Below, piece after piece: positions 1 to 12,345 of a DNA stretch of 64,000 bases. Position numbers and translations under genes: made by a program. The stretch's first letter is position 1; every line of letters starts with the position of its first letter. Below the pieces are notes generated by a model. It was not told the origin of the DNA. It searched no databases and saw only the letters and a program-made list of their open reading frames with translations. Source of the stretch: Micromussa lordhowensis (lineage: Eukaryota; Cnidaria; Anthozoa; Scleractinia; Lobophylliidae); assembly GCA_964020085.1 (NCBI GenBank), contig OZ026606.1:13031797-13095796 (forward strand), in the 5' to 3' direction.

Positions 1-120
1 CTGATTCATTGATTCACTGACTGACTCACTGACTGACTGATTCACTGACTCACTCAATGACTGACTGACTGAGAGGCAGACAGATAGACAGGGACAGATG
101 GACAGGCAGACTAAGGCTAA
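1..120. repeat. CTGA/GACT tetranucleotide microsatellite
   Basis: Imperfect TGAC/TTCA tetramers up to about 75, then a CAGA-rich run. Its left end is outside the window. Confidence 0.85.
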
Positions 121-1566
121 CCGGACAGCAACCCAACTTTGTGTTGACCAGAGGTCTTTACTCTGACCTATGAAATTAAGAAAAGGTCTGGTTTTCATTG
201 AGCTGCCCAAATTGCCTCTACTTGAAAACACTGGCAGTAATTATAGTTCTTTTTTTTTATTAGATCCAAAAATCATGAAGAAGAGCGGTCGTATTTTGAT
301 AGTGGCTGAGTTGGCCAGAGAATATGAATTCAAAGATGTCGGAGGTGTGTTGGTATAATTTAGAGTCAATTCATCATGTTTGATTAAGCCATGGTTCTCA
401 TTTTGGTGAGATGCAGACAATTCAAAGTACTCATGGCCCAAAAACACTATGGCTAGCGCAGTGAGCGGGCAAGATGGACCAAATCCTGTGAGGCTATCTT
501 TGCCACTCAGGATTAACCGCTGTGTCCCGCACTAAAATACTTCACAGTGTGGGTTTTTTTTTTTCATGTAAAAACTCCGTTATTGACTAAGCTTGTTCAG
601 TCAAGATGGCTGGATAGTGGCAAAGTTCCTTTGTTGGCGTTTTAATGGACCTCGACTGTGTATCTGCCAATATCCAGCGATCTTGACCTCACGCTTGGGA
701 TATGACCCAGATACACTGGCACCATATAGGGAGTTTTTTCCTTACCCTATCGTGTGACCTTGCCAATGATAAACAAAACAGACGTGGAACAACTGATGAA
801 TACCACAAACGGCTATCAATTTTGAGACTCAATTTTGATGTCTTAATGAGAATTTTTTATTGTGGTTTGATAGTGTCAAAAATCGAAAATTTGTTTGAAA
901 AAAGAGCACTGGATGACAAGTTTTACTAATGTTTCCAATCACCATGAATACAATCTGGTACTTAAACATCACATGTTTCAAGGTTTGCATTGTCTCAACT
1001 TTCTGTGTGCTCTTCTGGTTTCTGGTATTCTGTTCGCTCTACAGCCAGTACCGGTGGGGTATTTGCTAAAAGGTTACGAAAGCCAGTGCTAGTCGAATTA
1101 TTATTATGCCTCGGCTGAGAATTGATTTTCAAAGCCCCGCCCACCTTCCTCCCTGTAAGACATTACTGGAATGACATGTAATGGTCCAAGTTCTTTTATT
1201 CCTGTTAGGAGTTCAGCCATTATCCATTCGCCAAGTCAAGTTTCACCTTCAGAGGACCTACCCTTCCATGGCGTGGATGGTGCCGGAGTTTGTTTATGTT
1301 CCGGCCTGGTTAGTTGGAGCTGCCACTCACAAGCTTTAATCACGTGATAAGTCGAGACGTGTCACCGAAAAGATGCGTGACACCTGCGTGACACACCAAA
1401 ATGGCTTGTGGCAAACAGTCATGATGAGCTGTGATGATTATTAGGATGTTAAAGTTAGATACATATATACATTCAAAGATAAGTAACTACTTTGATGAAG
1501 AAATTATATAGAATCATGAATAAAGTCTCAATTGCATCTTTCTTTCTCAGGTTTTATAACATAAAT
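121..1566. other. No gene recognised
   Basis: Apart from the fold-back relic at 560-690, only short frames without start context or similarity. The 65-codon frame at 895-1092 has no supporting signal. Confidence 0.6.
560..690. mobile_element. CAAGATGGCTGGATA-family fold-back element, diverged copy
   Basis: TTATTGACTAAGCTTGTTCAG, TCAAGATGGCTGGATAGTGG and an inverted CCAATATCCAGCGATCTTGA match the inverted-repeat element at 60480-60634. Confidence 0.6.
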
Positions 1567-1860
1567 AGGACCCTCGCGCGCTCTGATTGGTCAAAAACCC
1601 ATGTTTTATCAGAGTATAAAACATAGAAAAAGCGTGTTTTATTGTTTTGCGCGCGTAAAATCTATGTCATAAAGCAAATAAAGAAGCCTAATCCGTGTAT
1701 TACACTGTGATAAAACACTCCGGACATTTGGGAACACTCGAGAAATGTAGAAAACACTCGCCTGTGGCTCGTGTTTTCTACATTTCCCTCGTGTTCTCAA
1801 ATGCCCGTCGTGTTTTATCACAGTGTGATACACGGCATAGGCTTCTTTATTTGTTAAATA
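1567..1860. mobile_element. Fold-back element, copy 1
   Basis: Starts AGGACCCTCGCGCGCTCTGATT and contains a long imperfect palindrome (1676-1852) with arms around CCGTGTATTACACTGTGATA and the short loop CCTGTGGCT. A second copy in opposite orientation lies at 25530-25821. Open frames on both strands here come from the palindrome. Confidence 0.8.
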
Positions 1861-3859
1861 AACTCAAGCCTAACCAAGGTCGCGCTCAGAGAGACCCTGG
1901 GGACGGGATTGACTTAATGCAAAGGTTACGTGCCCAAAACCTCGGTCAATTTAAGGAATAGAAAAACAATTTCCATGTTTTTCCAGGTTAATTTTTACGA
2001 GAGCGCAGTCGAGAACGTATTTCCACAGCTTTCTCGAGTTCTCTCCAACTTTCACAGGTGTCATAACTCGAGAAAAATACACAGCCGTTTTGTTTCTATT
2101 TTCAACATACCTCGAGGAAAACATAATAATTAGTAAAATACCTCACACAGAAACATTCTGTTTTGGACTGTTCAAGACCGAAGGCTGACGCGATCTGAGT
2201 AAAATCTTCAAATAGAAGCAAAGGGTTTTTTTTTTCACTCGAGCCAGAAACTGTCCCTTTTATTAGGGAAAACCCATAAAAAAGGACTGTTAAAAAATGT
2301 CCAGGACTAAAATCAAGATAGGCACGCAAGGCTGTTTACAGTAATGATTTGGTTAATTTGACAAGTCTCTTTGGTTGCGATGTACAGCAAGAGAGAAACT
2401 GGGAATTTATGATATACATGGTAAGATAACTGAATTAGTAAGGCATAAAATGTTTGACTGAACAAACTACAGTGATCTGACGCGTCTCCAGATTAATGTA
2501 GATACCATCTTATCTTCTAACAGGCAATTTGATTCGTTCTTTGATACAATCCACACTGTGATTGGTGTGACACGTGCACATGTATAACGCCCTCACGTAC
2601 TGATCACATAGCCCTTCTAACCCACAAAGAGGAACTTTTGCTCGAAAATACTTTTTGCATTTTATACGAGTCGCAAGTTTATCCTTTTTACACAACAACA
2701 CTACTTCACCGAAAATAGAAAGAAAGAGAAAAAAACCTTTCTGACACGTTAAAAGTCTGATTTAATTAAATTGCACTTTAACTTGGTGCCACACAGTCTT
2801 CAAAGAACGTTTGAACAGTTTTCATACTTTTTACTTTTAAAAATATCGGACTGAAAAGGATGTCATCAAATAAAACTATAAACTGCTACTGCAGAGAAGC
2901 AAAAATAGTTAAGAAATGAAAGATTCTTTTTTGTTTAATATCCTGGAAACAATAGCCGACAACTTATAAGTTCTAATTGAATTTACTTCCATATGGCGGG
3001 AAAACAAAAGTGTCAAGTTACCATTTATAACTAAAAATAGCAAACATCTCGTGCGAACGATTTACTCCCATATGAAAAACGAAAGTGTCAAGTTACCATT
3101 TGTAACTAAAAACAGCAAGCATCTCGTGGGAACAGGTGCTGACGATTTGTTAGTTACTCCCCTGTGGAAAACTTTATCTTTTTGTTCTGTTGACCAAATT
3201 AATTGCAGTCTCTTCGCTTACCGATGAATACTGAAATTCACGACACGCTCGGAACACTTATTACGGACTCTGCGACAATATTTAGATTTCAATGCAACAC
3301 GCAAACGATTTGAACCTGGTCGCAACCTCTTCAAATTCCCATTACCGCATTTCGCTCCCCTAAAATACAATTGTTCCTGTCATAGAAATCACATCAACTT
3401 GTTTTTCATTTTCATCTTAAACCTAGTTGTAGAGCTGCTAAGACGCATTTAATTCAAAACCTCATCCAATGGGAAAAGCTAGACCCTTCATCGCATGCTC
3501 GTAGTTACATGCCAAACACTATGTTTCAGTCTGACTGATTATCCAATTGCGAATGACTATCAAACCCGCCCACAAAATCCTTAGCCTAACCCACAGAAAA
3601 TGTCGAGGTAATATATGAATACTTCCTCATCTTTTATAGAAGAATTCAATAAATATGGCGGTTCTCAACTGTATCGCGATCAAATCTTCTCACATACCAT
3701 TTAACTTTACAACAGGAAATTTGATTGTTGTTTAATAAAAGATCCAATCTGATTTGTGTGACATACATACATCTCTCACTGATCCACTGATCCACTCACT
3801 GAACCACCCGTCCATAACAGGCGCGACGCGCCGACTAAGAGGTTTTTTTTTTACAAAAA
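1861..3859. other. No gene recognised
   Basis: AT-rich, many stops. Two related ~60-bp segments near 2995-3050 and 3065-3125 share GTGTCAAGTTACCATTT and AGCAAGCATCTCGTG-type words, a small diverged tandem duplication. A short CATA/ACTGATCC run lies at 3763-3800. Confidence 0.6.
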
Positions 3860-4065
3860 ATAACTCAAAAATGGTTGGGCCGAAATAAAAATCGGCGGCA
3901 AAACCCGGTTTGAGAATTTACTGAAACAATTATTCATTCGCCCTTGTTGGATATGAATTGATTATAACCAACTCGCTCCAACTCGCGCTACGCGCTCGTT
4001 GGTTACTTTATCACTTCATATCCAACTCGGGCTCATGGAATAATTGTTATTTAGTCCGTAGTGTT
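3860..4065. mobile_element. Fold-back element (ATATGAAGTGAT family), copy 2
   Basis: Contains AACTCGCGCTACGCGCTCG between inverted GGATATGAATTGATTATAAC-type arms, plus the outer segment GGCCGAAATAAAAATCGGCG. That outer segment also occurs inverted at 47610-47680. Confidence 0.65.
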
Positions 4066-4103
4066 ATGTCCTTTGCCTCAAATGTGGTTGACGAAGAAAT
4101 GTT

Positions 4104-4565
4104 TATACATACATACTTTATTCGTCCCAAATGGGCTTTTCAGAATAAAGAGATAGTTAATACTATATACACAAGTATATCAATTAACTAATTAACTAGT
4201 AAGTAGAATGACATACTCAAACTGATTAACTATTAAATAAAAAATTTAAAAAAAGGCAAAAGTAGAGCAATTAAGTCACTAAAAAGTTTGAGACAAGGCT
4301 TCTCTTCAGGCAACGCTTGAAGTCCTGTAGTGTCGGTTTCAACTTAAGAGAAGAATCCAGTGAGTTCCAGAGTTTGACTGTCCTGAAGTAGAAAGTTCTT
4401 TGCCCTGTGGCTGTTTTATACAAAGGAATGTTTAGCATCTGGGAGTTCCTCGTTGTACGCTTGGTGATCATAGCTCTTTGAATATATTTAGAAAATAAAC
4501 AGGCTGGTGCGCACACTGACATACATTTGAAGGCCATTATTGCGTGGCGATAATACAACTCCTGT
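4104..4565 (-). mobile_element. LINE 3' fragment (reverse transcriptase C-terminus)
   Basis: Minus-strand frame 4558-4271 (95 codons) contains NIPLYKTATGQRTFYFRTV and KLWNSLDSSLKLKP, the typical extreme C-terminus of CR1/L2-type non-LTR reverse transcriptases. The 3' UTR follows, including the reverse of TTTATTCGTCCCAAATGGGC, and the element ends in a short (GTAT)n tail (4104-4116), as CR1/L2 elements often do. The rest is missing. Confidence 0.75.
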
Positions 4566-4941
4566 CTTACGTACAGGTAGCCACTTTATATCGTTAAGGA
4601 TAGGGGAAATATGGTGGAAAAATGGAAAATTTTCTTTTCACGGAAAACACATCTTTTACGTTTTATATTTCCACAGAGGTGAATTTTTGTATGATTTTTA
4701 CGAATTTAACGACAGCGAGGCATTTTATTGGACGAGCATAGTAGCGACAATATGACGTGAAAGCACAGAGTAGAACTTAATTTCAGAATAAGTGCAAGCT
4801 ATTCTTGAAGAGCGACGACTGAATTGCACGTATCGACGTAACAAACAGCCAAGGGCTAACCCTTGTCAAGACTATTGCTTCCAATGTAGACCAAAGTATC
4901 GTGTGTCTTATCTTTGATATTTGTTTTATTTAATTTTTCAG

Positions 4942-5267
4942 TCTCTGACGTCTTCACGGCTTTTACAGTTCATGATCCAAAATGACATCCTTGATCAAGG
5001 TGGTGTATGTGCTTATCGTGTTGAGCATTGCAGCAGATCTCATTAATCTGAGAGACTACTGGATTAAACAAAATGGTGACGAGATTGGTATGCACTCCTC
5101 CTCGCCGTTTCTGCCTGGAGCTAATGGCGCGATAGTGAGCGGACTAGCAAAAATAGCAAAAAGTGCGATAAAAGCAGCCAAGAAGAAGGCATGCAAAGAA
5201 CCAACGCAGAGTGCTGGGTGAAGCCAGAAAGAAAGCTAAAAAGTCCGGAGGGGGCTCAGGCAAGTGA
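4942..5267 (+). CDS. Possible secreted cationic peptide precursor
   Basis: A 79-codon frame (4982-5221) behind a good acceptor (TTTATTTAATTTTTCAG, exon from 4942). The ATG has A at -3. The protein opens with a hydrophobic signal-like segment (residues 1-19), continues with a mixed-charge middle, and ends in a Lys/Ala-rich amphipathic segment (about 50-72, AKIAKSAIKAAKKKACK). Signal, spacer, cationic tail is the layout of host-defence peptide precursors, arminin-like in design only; I recognise no family. After the stop, the frame shifted by one base keeps encoding a Lys/Arg/Gly-rich run to TGA 5265-5267, so a one-base indel may have cut the tail. No polyadenylation signal is obvious. It could also be chance. 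Confidence 0.4.
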
Positions 5268-6185
5268 TACTCGCGCAGGAACAAATATCATCCCAATGAC
5301 TGCGCTATTCGTTAGACTTGTGCTTTATGAGGCTTGTTCCTAGTTGCCTCTAATTCAGCAGTCTGGGAATGCGTGACAAACTAGGTTAACATTGATCCAT
5401 TGAACCCAAACTGTATCGCTTGTCATTTTCTAGGAAATTTAAAGTCAGCCATGCATTCGACGCTTTAACTTCACGCTCTCAGTGAAAAACCGCGTTAATT
5501 TGCACATAGCAAGCTGCTATCCTACTCAGTTAAGATGATTTTTTAACGGATGAGGACTGATTAGAGACATACGAGGTACTCGTAGTTACATACACAACTA
5601 GGGAATCCGTCAGGTAAATGATCTACACGGCTAAAATCAAGAACATTGTTCACAGGCGTCACAACACGTCAAGCACGCGCTTTCACTCTGATCAATCTGA
5701 TTGGCCGACGACGCTGAATAGAAAATATCTCCGAGTTTAATCTAGCCTGCGTTGCAGGCGTAAACGGGAAAGGGGGAAGGGGAAGGGGTAGGGAGGGTCT
5801 TCCTTTCTCCCAGTCCCCCTCCTTCCATGCGCGCCTTGCGGTTAGTCCCACTAACACATGACAATGGGATTTTAGTAGCCTCGTACGCAGGCGCTGTAAG
5901 GACTCGTCACGCAATGTCCTCCCAGAGGTTTCGCGGTTTTACGACATTTTGTTTCAATGAATTGTTTCAAAGAAAAACAGAGATGGAATCAAATTGACTA
6001 GCAAATTAGCTGCGACTGCACTTATAGCGAAGCTCCTGAGCACCGAAGGCGCGCGAAAGCTCGACTCATCGAGCTAACAAAATTGGTTTTCACGTGAATA
6101 CCGTGAAGGCAATACATCAAGCCAACCATCCGTACGTACGTTGCCACGTACGCCAGTTGCATTGTGCGTGCACGAGCTGACCCCC
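5268..6185. other. No gene recognised; possible MITE at 5744-5895
   Basis: TAGCCTGCGTTGCAGGCG (about 5744) and TAGCCTCGTACGCAGGCG (about 5876) resemble ends of the same MITE group as 6193-6329, around a G/A-rich stretch GGGAAAGGGGGAAGGGGAAG. Otherwise non-coding. Confidence 0.4.
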
Positions 6186-6192
6186 ATACCTT

Positions 6193-6329
6193 GTAGCCTG
6201 CGAACGGGCTCCCGGCGAGGACGGAAAAAAAATTCGCCAAGCGAAGCGAGCGAGCTCGGAAACTAGCACGAAACTAGCGAACGAACACGAAACTCGTTCG
6301 TGCTCGCCGGGAGCCTGTTGGAAGGCTAC
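6193..6329. mobile_element. MITE with 7-8 bp target duplication
   Basis: Imperfect inverted ends (GTAGCCTGCGAACGGGCTCC / GGGAGCCTGTTGGAAGGCTAC) surrounded by ATACCTT at 6186-6192 and 6330-6336. A 7-8 bp duplication fits hAT-type mobilisation. No ORF of its own. Confidence 0.75.
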
Positions 6330-6336
6330 ATACCTT

Positions 6337-6989
6337 GAAGAATAAAAGCATAAGCATAGGTACATCATTCATGTTATGGTCAAATTGACACTGATAATAC
6401 GATAACTGCGGAAATTCTCGCGCTCATTGGCTAATTTTCATTTTCAATAAGCGGACAGACACATGAATTTATAATTTCTGCGATGCGTCAACGAGCGAGA
6501 GCGGACAATTTGTTATTGTAAAAAACAAATTGACGTCAGTTTTTCATGCCTCTGTCCTGTTATTGACAATGAATTTCGTCATAACATTGTCAAAGTAGTT
6601 ATCGCCTGCTTTGCTTTTCTGTCCATCACTAGGAGCGTGTAACTCTCATACTAATGTCCCGGCATTGTTACAGACCGGTCTATTTTTGGGGCCTTTCCCA
6701 CGACATATGTCAGTTCTGGTCTTCATGAGCGCGCATGGGTAAGGCCATCACTTCTTCCGACTTCACCCGACTCGAGCTGCCTTAGCAGAGCATTGTAGAC
6801 TCTGACATCCGGATTTTGAAACTAGGGGTTTTTTGAACAGCGGTAGCATGAGGAGTTGAGACATTCGTTGTATAATAAGTCAAACAAGAACCGCGGTGCG
6901 GTTGTAACCGCGCTTGAAAAAAAACGTGGTTACTTACACTGTCTGCGAAACGTGACTCTCCTGCCCTTCATCAAATATACGAAAAAAGG
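6337..6989. other. No gene recognised
   Basis: Non-coding; AATTCTCGCGCTCATTGGC and GAGCGAGAGCGGACAATTTG look repeat-derived. I cannot define ends. Confidence 0.4.
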
Positions 6990-9600
6990 AGTATCTGATT
7001 ACATTCTTTGCATAGCGCGAGTTTAGCGTGACTTGTAATCGGAGAATTTTGTTTACGTCTAATGAAAAAATACTTTGACCTTTCAATATAAATTTTAGAC
7101 AAGGGTTTTTGACGAGCGCTAAGGCTAAGTTTTAACTTTTTTTCCACCATTGCTTCTGGCGAACTATACACGATCTTACATTTATCACCGTCAGCGTATT
7201 CCATGGCCAGACGTATACCTTTTTAGCGCATTGAATATCCCCTTTGAAAGTGAACAGAAACAATGCAAACATTCCAGATTACAAAATGTTCTGTTTTGCA
7301 CGCAAAACGAAAATACAGCTTAACTCTGGATAATGTCAGCCTTACTAGCCAGCAACTGGTCCCAAATTAGATGCTTTATCCTTGCAAATGTCCTGACGCC
7401 CATCGCCGAAGGCCGCCATTTTTTGTGTAAACAGTTAATTCGCTAACTTGACAAAACCCTCCTGAGGGGGAGATATGACGAAAAGAGCTGAGAAATGGCC
7501 TGTAATTGGCTGAGGATGACATCATCCGGTGAAGACAATTGGTTGATGAAGACATCATCCGCGGAGGTCTGCGTCTGGTGACACGAAAACGAAAACAAGA
7601 AGTTGAAAACAACTTTTAACCGCGCTTTTAAAATTGAACTGTTTTCTAAGTATTTAGCAACAGCGTTTTGCGAGTAAACATTACCCATTGGAAACAATAG
7701 AGATTGCGTGATTCAAAGTAAGCTCAGTGCCTGGATTGAAAGAGATTTTATTTCACATTCTTTGCATAGCGTGGTTGCGTGATTGGTAATCGGAGATTTT
7801 TGTTTACCTGTAGCTCGAAGGAGAATTGACCTTTCAAACGAATATATATTTGCAAAGGTTTTGACGAGTGCCGAGGTTATATTTTTTTTTCCCAGAAAAC
7901 TCCACCATTGCTTCTGGCGAAGTAAACACGATCTTATTTATCACCGTAAGGGCATTGCAGTAAATACGGTCATATTTATCAGCATCAGCGCATTCCATGG
8001 CTGACTACCTTCTTTAGCCGGCGCATTGAATATTCCCTTCGAAAGAGAACATGCAAGCAAAACAAAAATAAAGCTTAACTCTAGATAATTTCAGCCTTAG
8101 TAGCCAGCAACAGGTCCTAAATTACATTATTTATCCTTGCAAATGTCCTTGTGGTAATATTTCAACAGCTTTTTTTTCGGCGAATAAACATTACCGGTTG
8201 CGTGATTCAAAGTTTGGCCGAGCAGAGAGCTGGTTCAGCTCTCCGACATGACAAAAAAAATAAAAAATAAAAAATAAACCCCGTGCAGAGCAAGAACCGC
8301 GCTCGGCCCATGGCCGCGCGGTTAAAAAACAAGAAGATCATAGATCTTTTAACCGCGCTTTGAAAGTTAAACTGTTTTCTTAGCACTACAAATGCAAAGC
8401 AGGGCACTTCCAAGGCAGAAGGCACTCCCTTTTTTGTCAAAAAGAATCTATTCAATGTTTCCCCACCAAATTTCATATGTTGTCGTGGCGCAGTCGAGTA
8501 GGCGTTCGCCCGCCAGGAAAGAGGTTGCGAGTTCGAATCCTGTGGAAGTTGAATTTTGTTTCCTTTTCTTTTTCTTATTGCCGAATCGAAGTGAAACCAG
8601 TGGATCCGTCTCTTGAATCTTTTAATTCGGAGGTAATTTATTTTCTTCTTTGTACGGTATCTTGGATATTAAAAAGTATTTCTGTCACACGGCCGATTAA
8701 CCGAGCTGATCTGCATTTGATTTTATACAGCAATGCAAAATGATTTACAGTTTTGTTGACCGTAGCCCGGATTTATATTTCATCTGCTATCAGGTTGATG
8801 CAAGTTTGTATTTAGGCAGATTTTTTGACATAGTCAAGATTTGTATTTTGCAAAATGGTAAATAAAACATCGTTTTATGTAGCGAAAAAGAAAAATTACC
8901 CATTAGAAACAATAGAGATTGCGTGATTCAAAGTTGGCTCAGTGCCTGGATTGAAAGAAATCTTTGCATAGCGTGGTTGCGTTATTGGTAATCGGAGATT
9001 TTGTTTATCTGTAGCTCGAAGGAGAATATATATTTGCATATGTTCAAAGGGTTTTGACGAGCGCCGAGGTTTTATTTTTCTCCCAGAAAACTCCACCATT
9101 GCTTCTGGCGAAATAAACACGATCTTATTTATCACCGTAAGGGCATTACAGTAAATACGGTTTTATTTATCACCGTGAGCCCATTCCATGGCTGACGCCA
9201 GACGTTCCTTTAGCGCACTGAATATTCCCTTCGAAAGTGAACATGCAAGCAAAACGAAAATAAAGCTTAACTCTAGATAATTTCAGCCTTAGTAGCCAGC
9301 AACAGGTCCTAAATTACATTATTTATCCTTGCAAATGTCCTTGTGGTATTTTCGGCGAATCCGGTTGCGTGATTCAAAGTTTGGCCGAGCAGAGAGCTGG
9401 TTCAGCTCTCCGACATGACAAAAAAAAACAAGAAGTTTAGAAAACTTAAAACCGCGCTCTTTTAATTCTTTGTTTTTGTAAAGATATTATGTATTATTTA
9501 GCAACAACGTTTTTCTTTTAATTTTATTAATCAGCGTAATGGCACTACAGTAAATAGGGTCTTATTTATCACTGTCAGCGCATTCCATGGCTTGTTTGCA
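6990..9600. repeat. Cluster of a dispersed non-autonomous repeat family
   Basis: Three to four diverged copies share blocks in the same order. These are TTTGCATAGCGTGGTTGCGT, ACTCCACCATTGCTTCTGGC, TATTTATCACCGTAAGGGCA, CGCATTCCATGGC, and CTCTAGATAATTTCAGCC. Last comes the hairpin GAGAGCTGGTTCAGCTCTC, followed by an A-rich run. Copies: 6998-7396, 7751-8260, 8920-9425, and a fragment at 9523-9592; another at 23960-24235. No transposase or RT is seen and the class is unresolved. Confidence 0.75.
8478..8885 (+). mobile_element. tRNA-derived SINE-like element
   Basis: Pol III box A TGGCGCAGTCGAGTAGG (8486-8502) and box B GAGTTCGAATCC (8529-8540) are correctly spaced, but the tRNA arms do not pair well, so this is a tRNA-like head, not a tRNA gene. 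The body from 8577 recurs without the head at 23341-23665. Confidence 0.6.
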
Positions 9601-12122
9601 TGTATTTGAAGTCTATGTTCATGACCTTGATAATTGTATAGTTTACGTTATGTAATGATTGCGTGTTTGATTTCATTTATTGATAATATTTTTGGTTAAG
9701 ACCGATCATTGCTACAAAGAAAAGTGTGACAAAAAAATACGAAAAGTACTCGGACAATCACAATTCAATCAATGACTGTAGCTCATTGCCAAAATAAAAG
9801 TTCAAAACATTTAACACGCTGCACAATATAACATTGACCGAAATTAATGTCAAGCGCATCACTGCACAAGTATTCCAAAACGGATCCTAAAAGGCGATAA
9901 GGAGTACCTTTACATTCCGGCACGAAATGGTTATTTGTTATTAAAACAAATCCTCATTGAACCAAAATTCGCAAAAATAAATCTAGAAAAACGAAACAAC
10001 AAGATGACTGTGATCAAGTGTATTTCTAACAAAAACAATACAATGGAGACAATACAGTCTTTTCACTTTTTGATAACTAGATAGAAACTTGGCACACATT
10101 TTCTATTTCTTCATTAGAGGTCATTAGTCTGCATAGTTTCCGCCGTTATCAGCATGTCGCTTTGCAGAGTTTGACATCTCTATAATTTGCCATGTGTTTA
10201 TGCATTGCTTAGTCTCATTTCTAAAGCAACATATGTTGATTTTAGCTTTTTGAACCTTCACTCACAGGCCTGTGAGATACATGTAAGCTTAATAATGAGG
10301 AATAAACCAAGGTAACTTAAAATATTTCTATTTTCTTTATATATCTTGATTTACGTGCTAGTGAGTGTACTGCCGGCTATACTGTGTCCGATTTTTACAG
10401 TCAGTGGCTTCTGTGCAGAATAACTTTAATGGCGGTCTATTACAAATGGAGACTGGCAGACCAGAAGACTTTCTAGGACATTACCAAGGGAAGCGCTCTT
10501 AACGGTAACCAAAACATTACATAGACTATTAGAAACTGTAGTACCACTCTGCAGTCTGTATTTGTCACACACTGTCTTAATGGGGTAGGTCTCAATAATT
10601 AGACTGTAAGGCAAGCAGTCAATGTTAAGACCATCTCGAGATAATGAGTATTTCGTCATTTTACATATTTTAAGTGATTGTACACAAACTTCACCACCAT
10701 TATGCATTTCATCATCAGCTAAGATTTGTATTTAAAGATTTATCTTCATTTTGAATATCATACGTGAATCTCTTTGTAAAACAAAAACCACACTCTAACT
10801 ACTGAGCTGAAAAGTAACTAATGACTGTCATGCAATAAGTAACACAACTATTTTTTAGCAAAATATATTTGAATTTTTCATTTATTAAACTTATAAAACT
10901 AGTTTTGCACACAAAAGTACTAAAAACTAATTACATAGTTGTGGCTTCCTTGTTGAGAGTACTCCATTTAAAATATACCATAGACTAAGGCTCTTCCTTG
11001 TAAAACTAAAGTTCAATTTGCTACCAATATTCACATGATTGGTCACTTTGTATTCCGTTCACAATTTATGTAAATTATGTAATTTGCGAGTACTATAAAA
11101 TACTTTTTGTTTTAATTTTTGACATTTTTATTGTCCATAGAGACAGAAGGCTGACAGCAATAAATAGTAAATTATACAGCATATAATGTTATCCAAATAC
11201 TCTATTGAATATTGTTAATCTGATCAAAATGATAGCATCTTTTAATAGTAGCTTCAAGTATAGTTGTTAATCTGCTAAGCAATGATTAAACATTTTACGT
11301 TCCTCATAGAGATCTAGAAAAATGTGAAAGTTTATGGACGCAAATTAAATGTCTTATGGAATCAGTTTAGGACTCAGTCATTGTTGAAACATAGCTACAT
11401 GTAAGGACTGTAAGGTGGCAGATTAATACAGAATATAATTCTCCTAAGAAAAGGGCGATTCCAGTAGCCTTAAATGTCATTGTACTTTGGATTGTGACTT
11501 CATCTTCACTTTGTTTTATGTCAAATAGTTTCTCTATAGAATTTCCTTTGTGTTGTCTTGAGGTAGACTGGACCACCAATTGTTTGACTGAAATAAGTCT
11601 TGAAGACTTCTACATTTGGGATGTACCAGTAATGCTTCCGTGCTGATTGACATGTTCATTGTATTCATGGCACACTTGATTTTCACTTGCTATTGGTTAC
11701 ATGTATACTTTATCCATCACTGACTAAGCGACACAATGTGGTACAAATTCCCCCAATCTGCAAGTTATAACAATCAGAAAACAATATATTTAACTTTTGA
11801 TATTTTGACAAGGAAGACTATTGAATAACAGGTGTATATATGAAAGATCATGATAGAAATCAAAAGTTATAAGTATTGTATTACACTCTCTACGATTTCA
11901 ACAGCTAGTAGAGTATTTGTTCCAATTATTAATAACAACAAAAAACAACCAGCCAAGAAAGTATATGAATCAAAAGTGTCTTAGATAAATATATGTGCCT
12001 TCATTTAAACATAAATGGCTTCATAAGTAAATGAATATAATTCAAAACTTTGCAACAGTTTCAATAATCCAAAGCACATTTTGACTTTAAAATGTCAGTA
12101 TTAGTTGTGAATTAAAGATGAG
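9601..12122. other. AT-rich region 3' of the Helitron, no gene recognised
   Basis: A 93-codon minus-strand frame (10707-10426) is the longest. It has no motif I recognise and no clear splice sites, so I do not call it a gene. Part of this region may be Helitron 3' sequence. Confidence 0.5.
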
Positions 12123-12177
12123 ACTTACCTTGGTCATGGTCCAGGCCTTGGTCATGGCACAGCACTGACTGCTGTGC
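12123..12177 (-). promoter_or_regulatory. Hairpin and strong splice-donor sequence 3' of the Helitron ORF
   Basis: On the minus strand, a hairpin with 8-bp arms GCACAGCA/TGCTGTGC (12157-12177) is followed by CAAG|GTAAGT (12132-12123), a perfect donor. Helitron 3' ends often carry a hairpin shortly before the terminus, but no CTRR end is obvious. Alternatively the mRNA is spliced beyond the stop codon. Confidence 0.35.
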
Positions 12178-12345
12178 ACTGGAATGGGATTTCTGTTTTA
12201 CTCACTACATACACCATATTCGCTTCATTTTTCAATTCAATGCTCACATTAAATGATATTATTTTATGTTTCTTTTATGTAAAATTAAAAATTCACGCAA
12301 CATGTATTTTATAGCCTTCAGAAAACTCTTATCTTCAGCTGTAAA

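Noticed and set aside
8478..8560. Possible functional tRNA gene
   Set aside because: Box A and B are present, but acceptor and T-arm pairing fail; it fits a SINE head better.
10426..10707. 93-codon minus-strand frame downstream of the Helitron
   Set aside because: No motif, no splice sites I can support, AT-rich surroundings.
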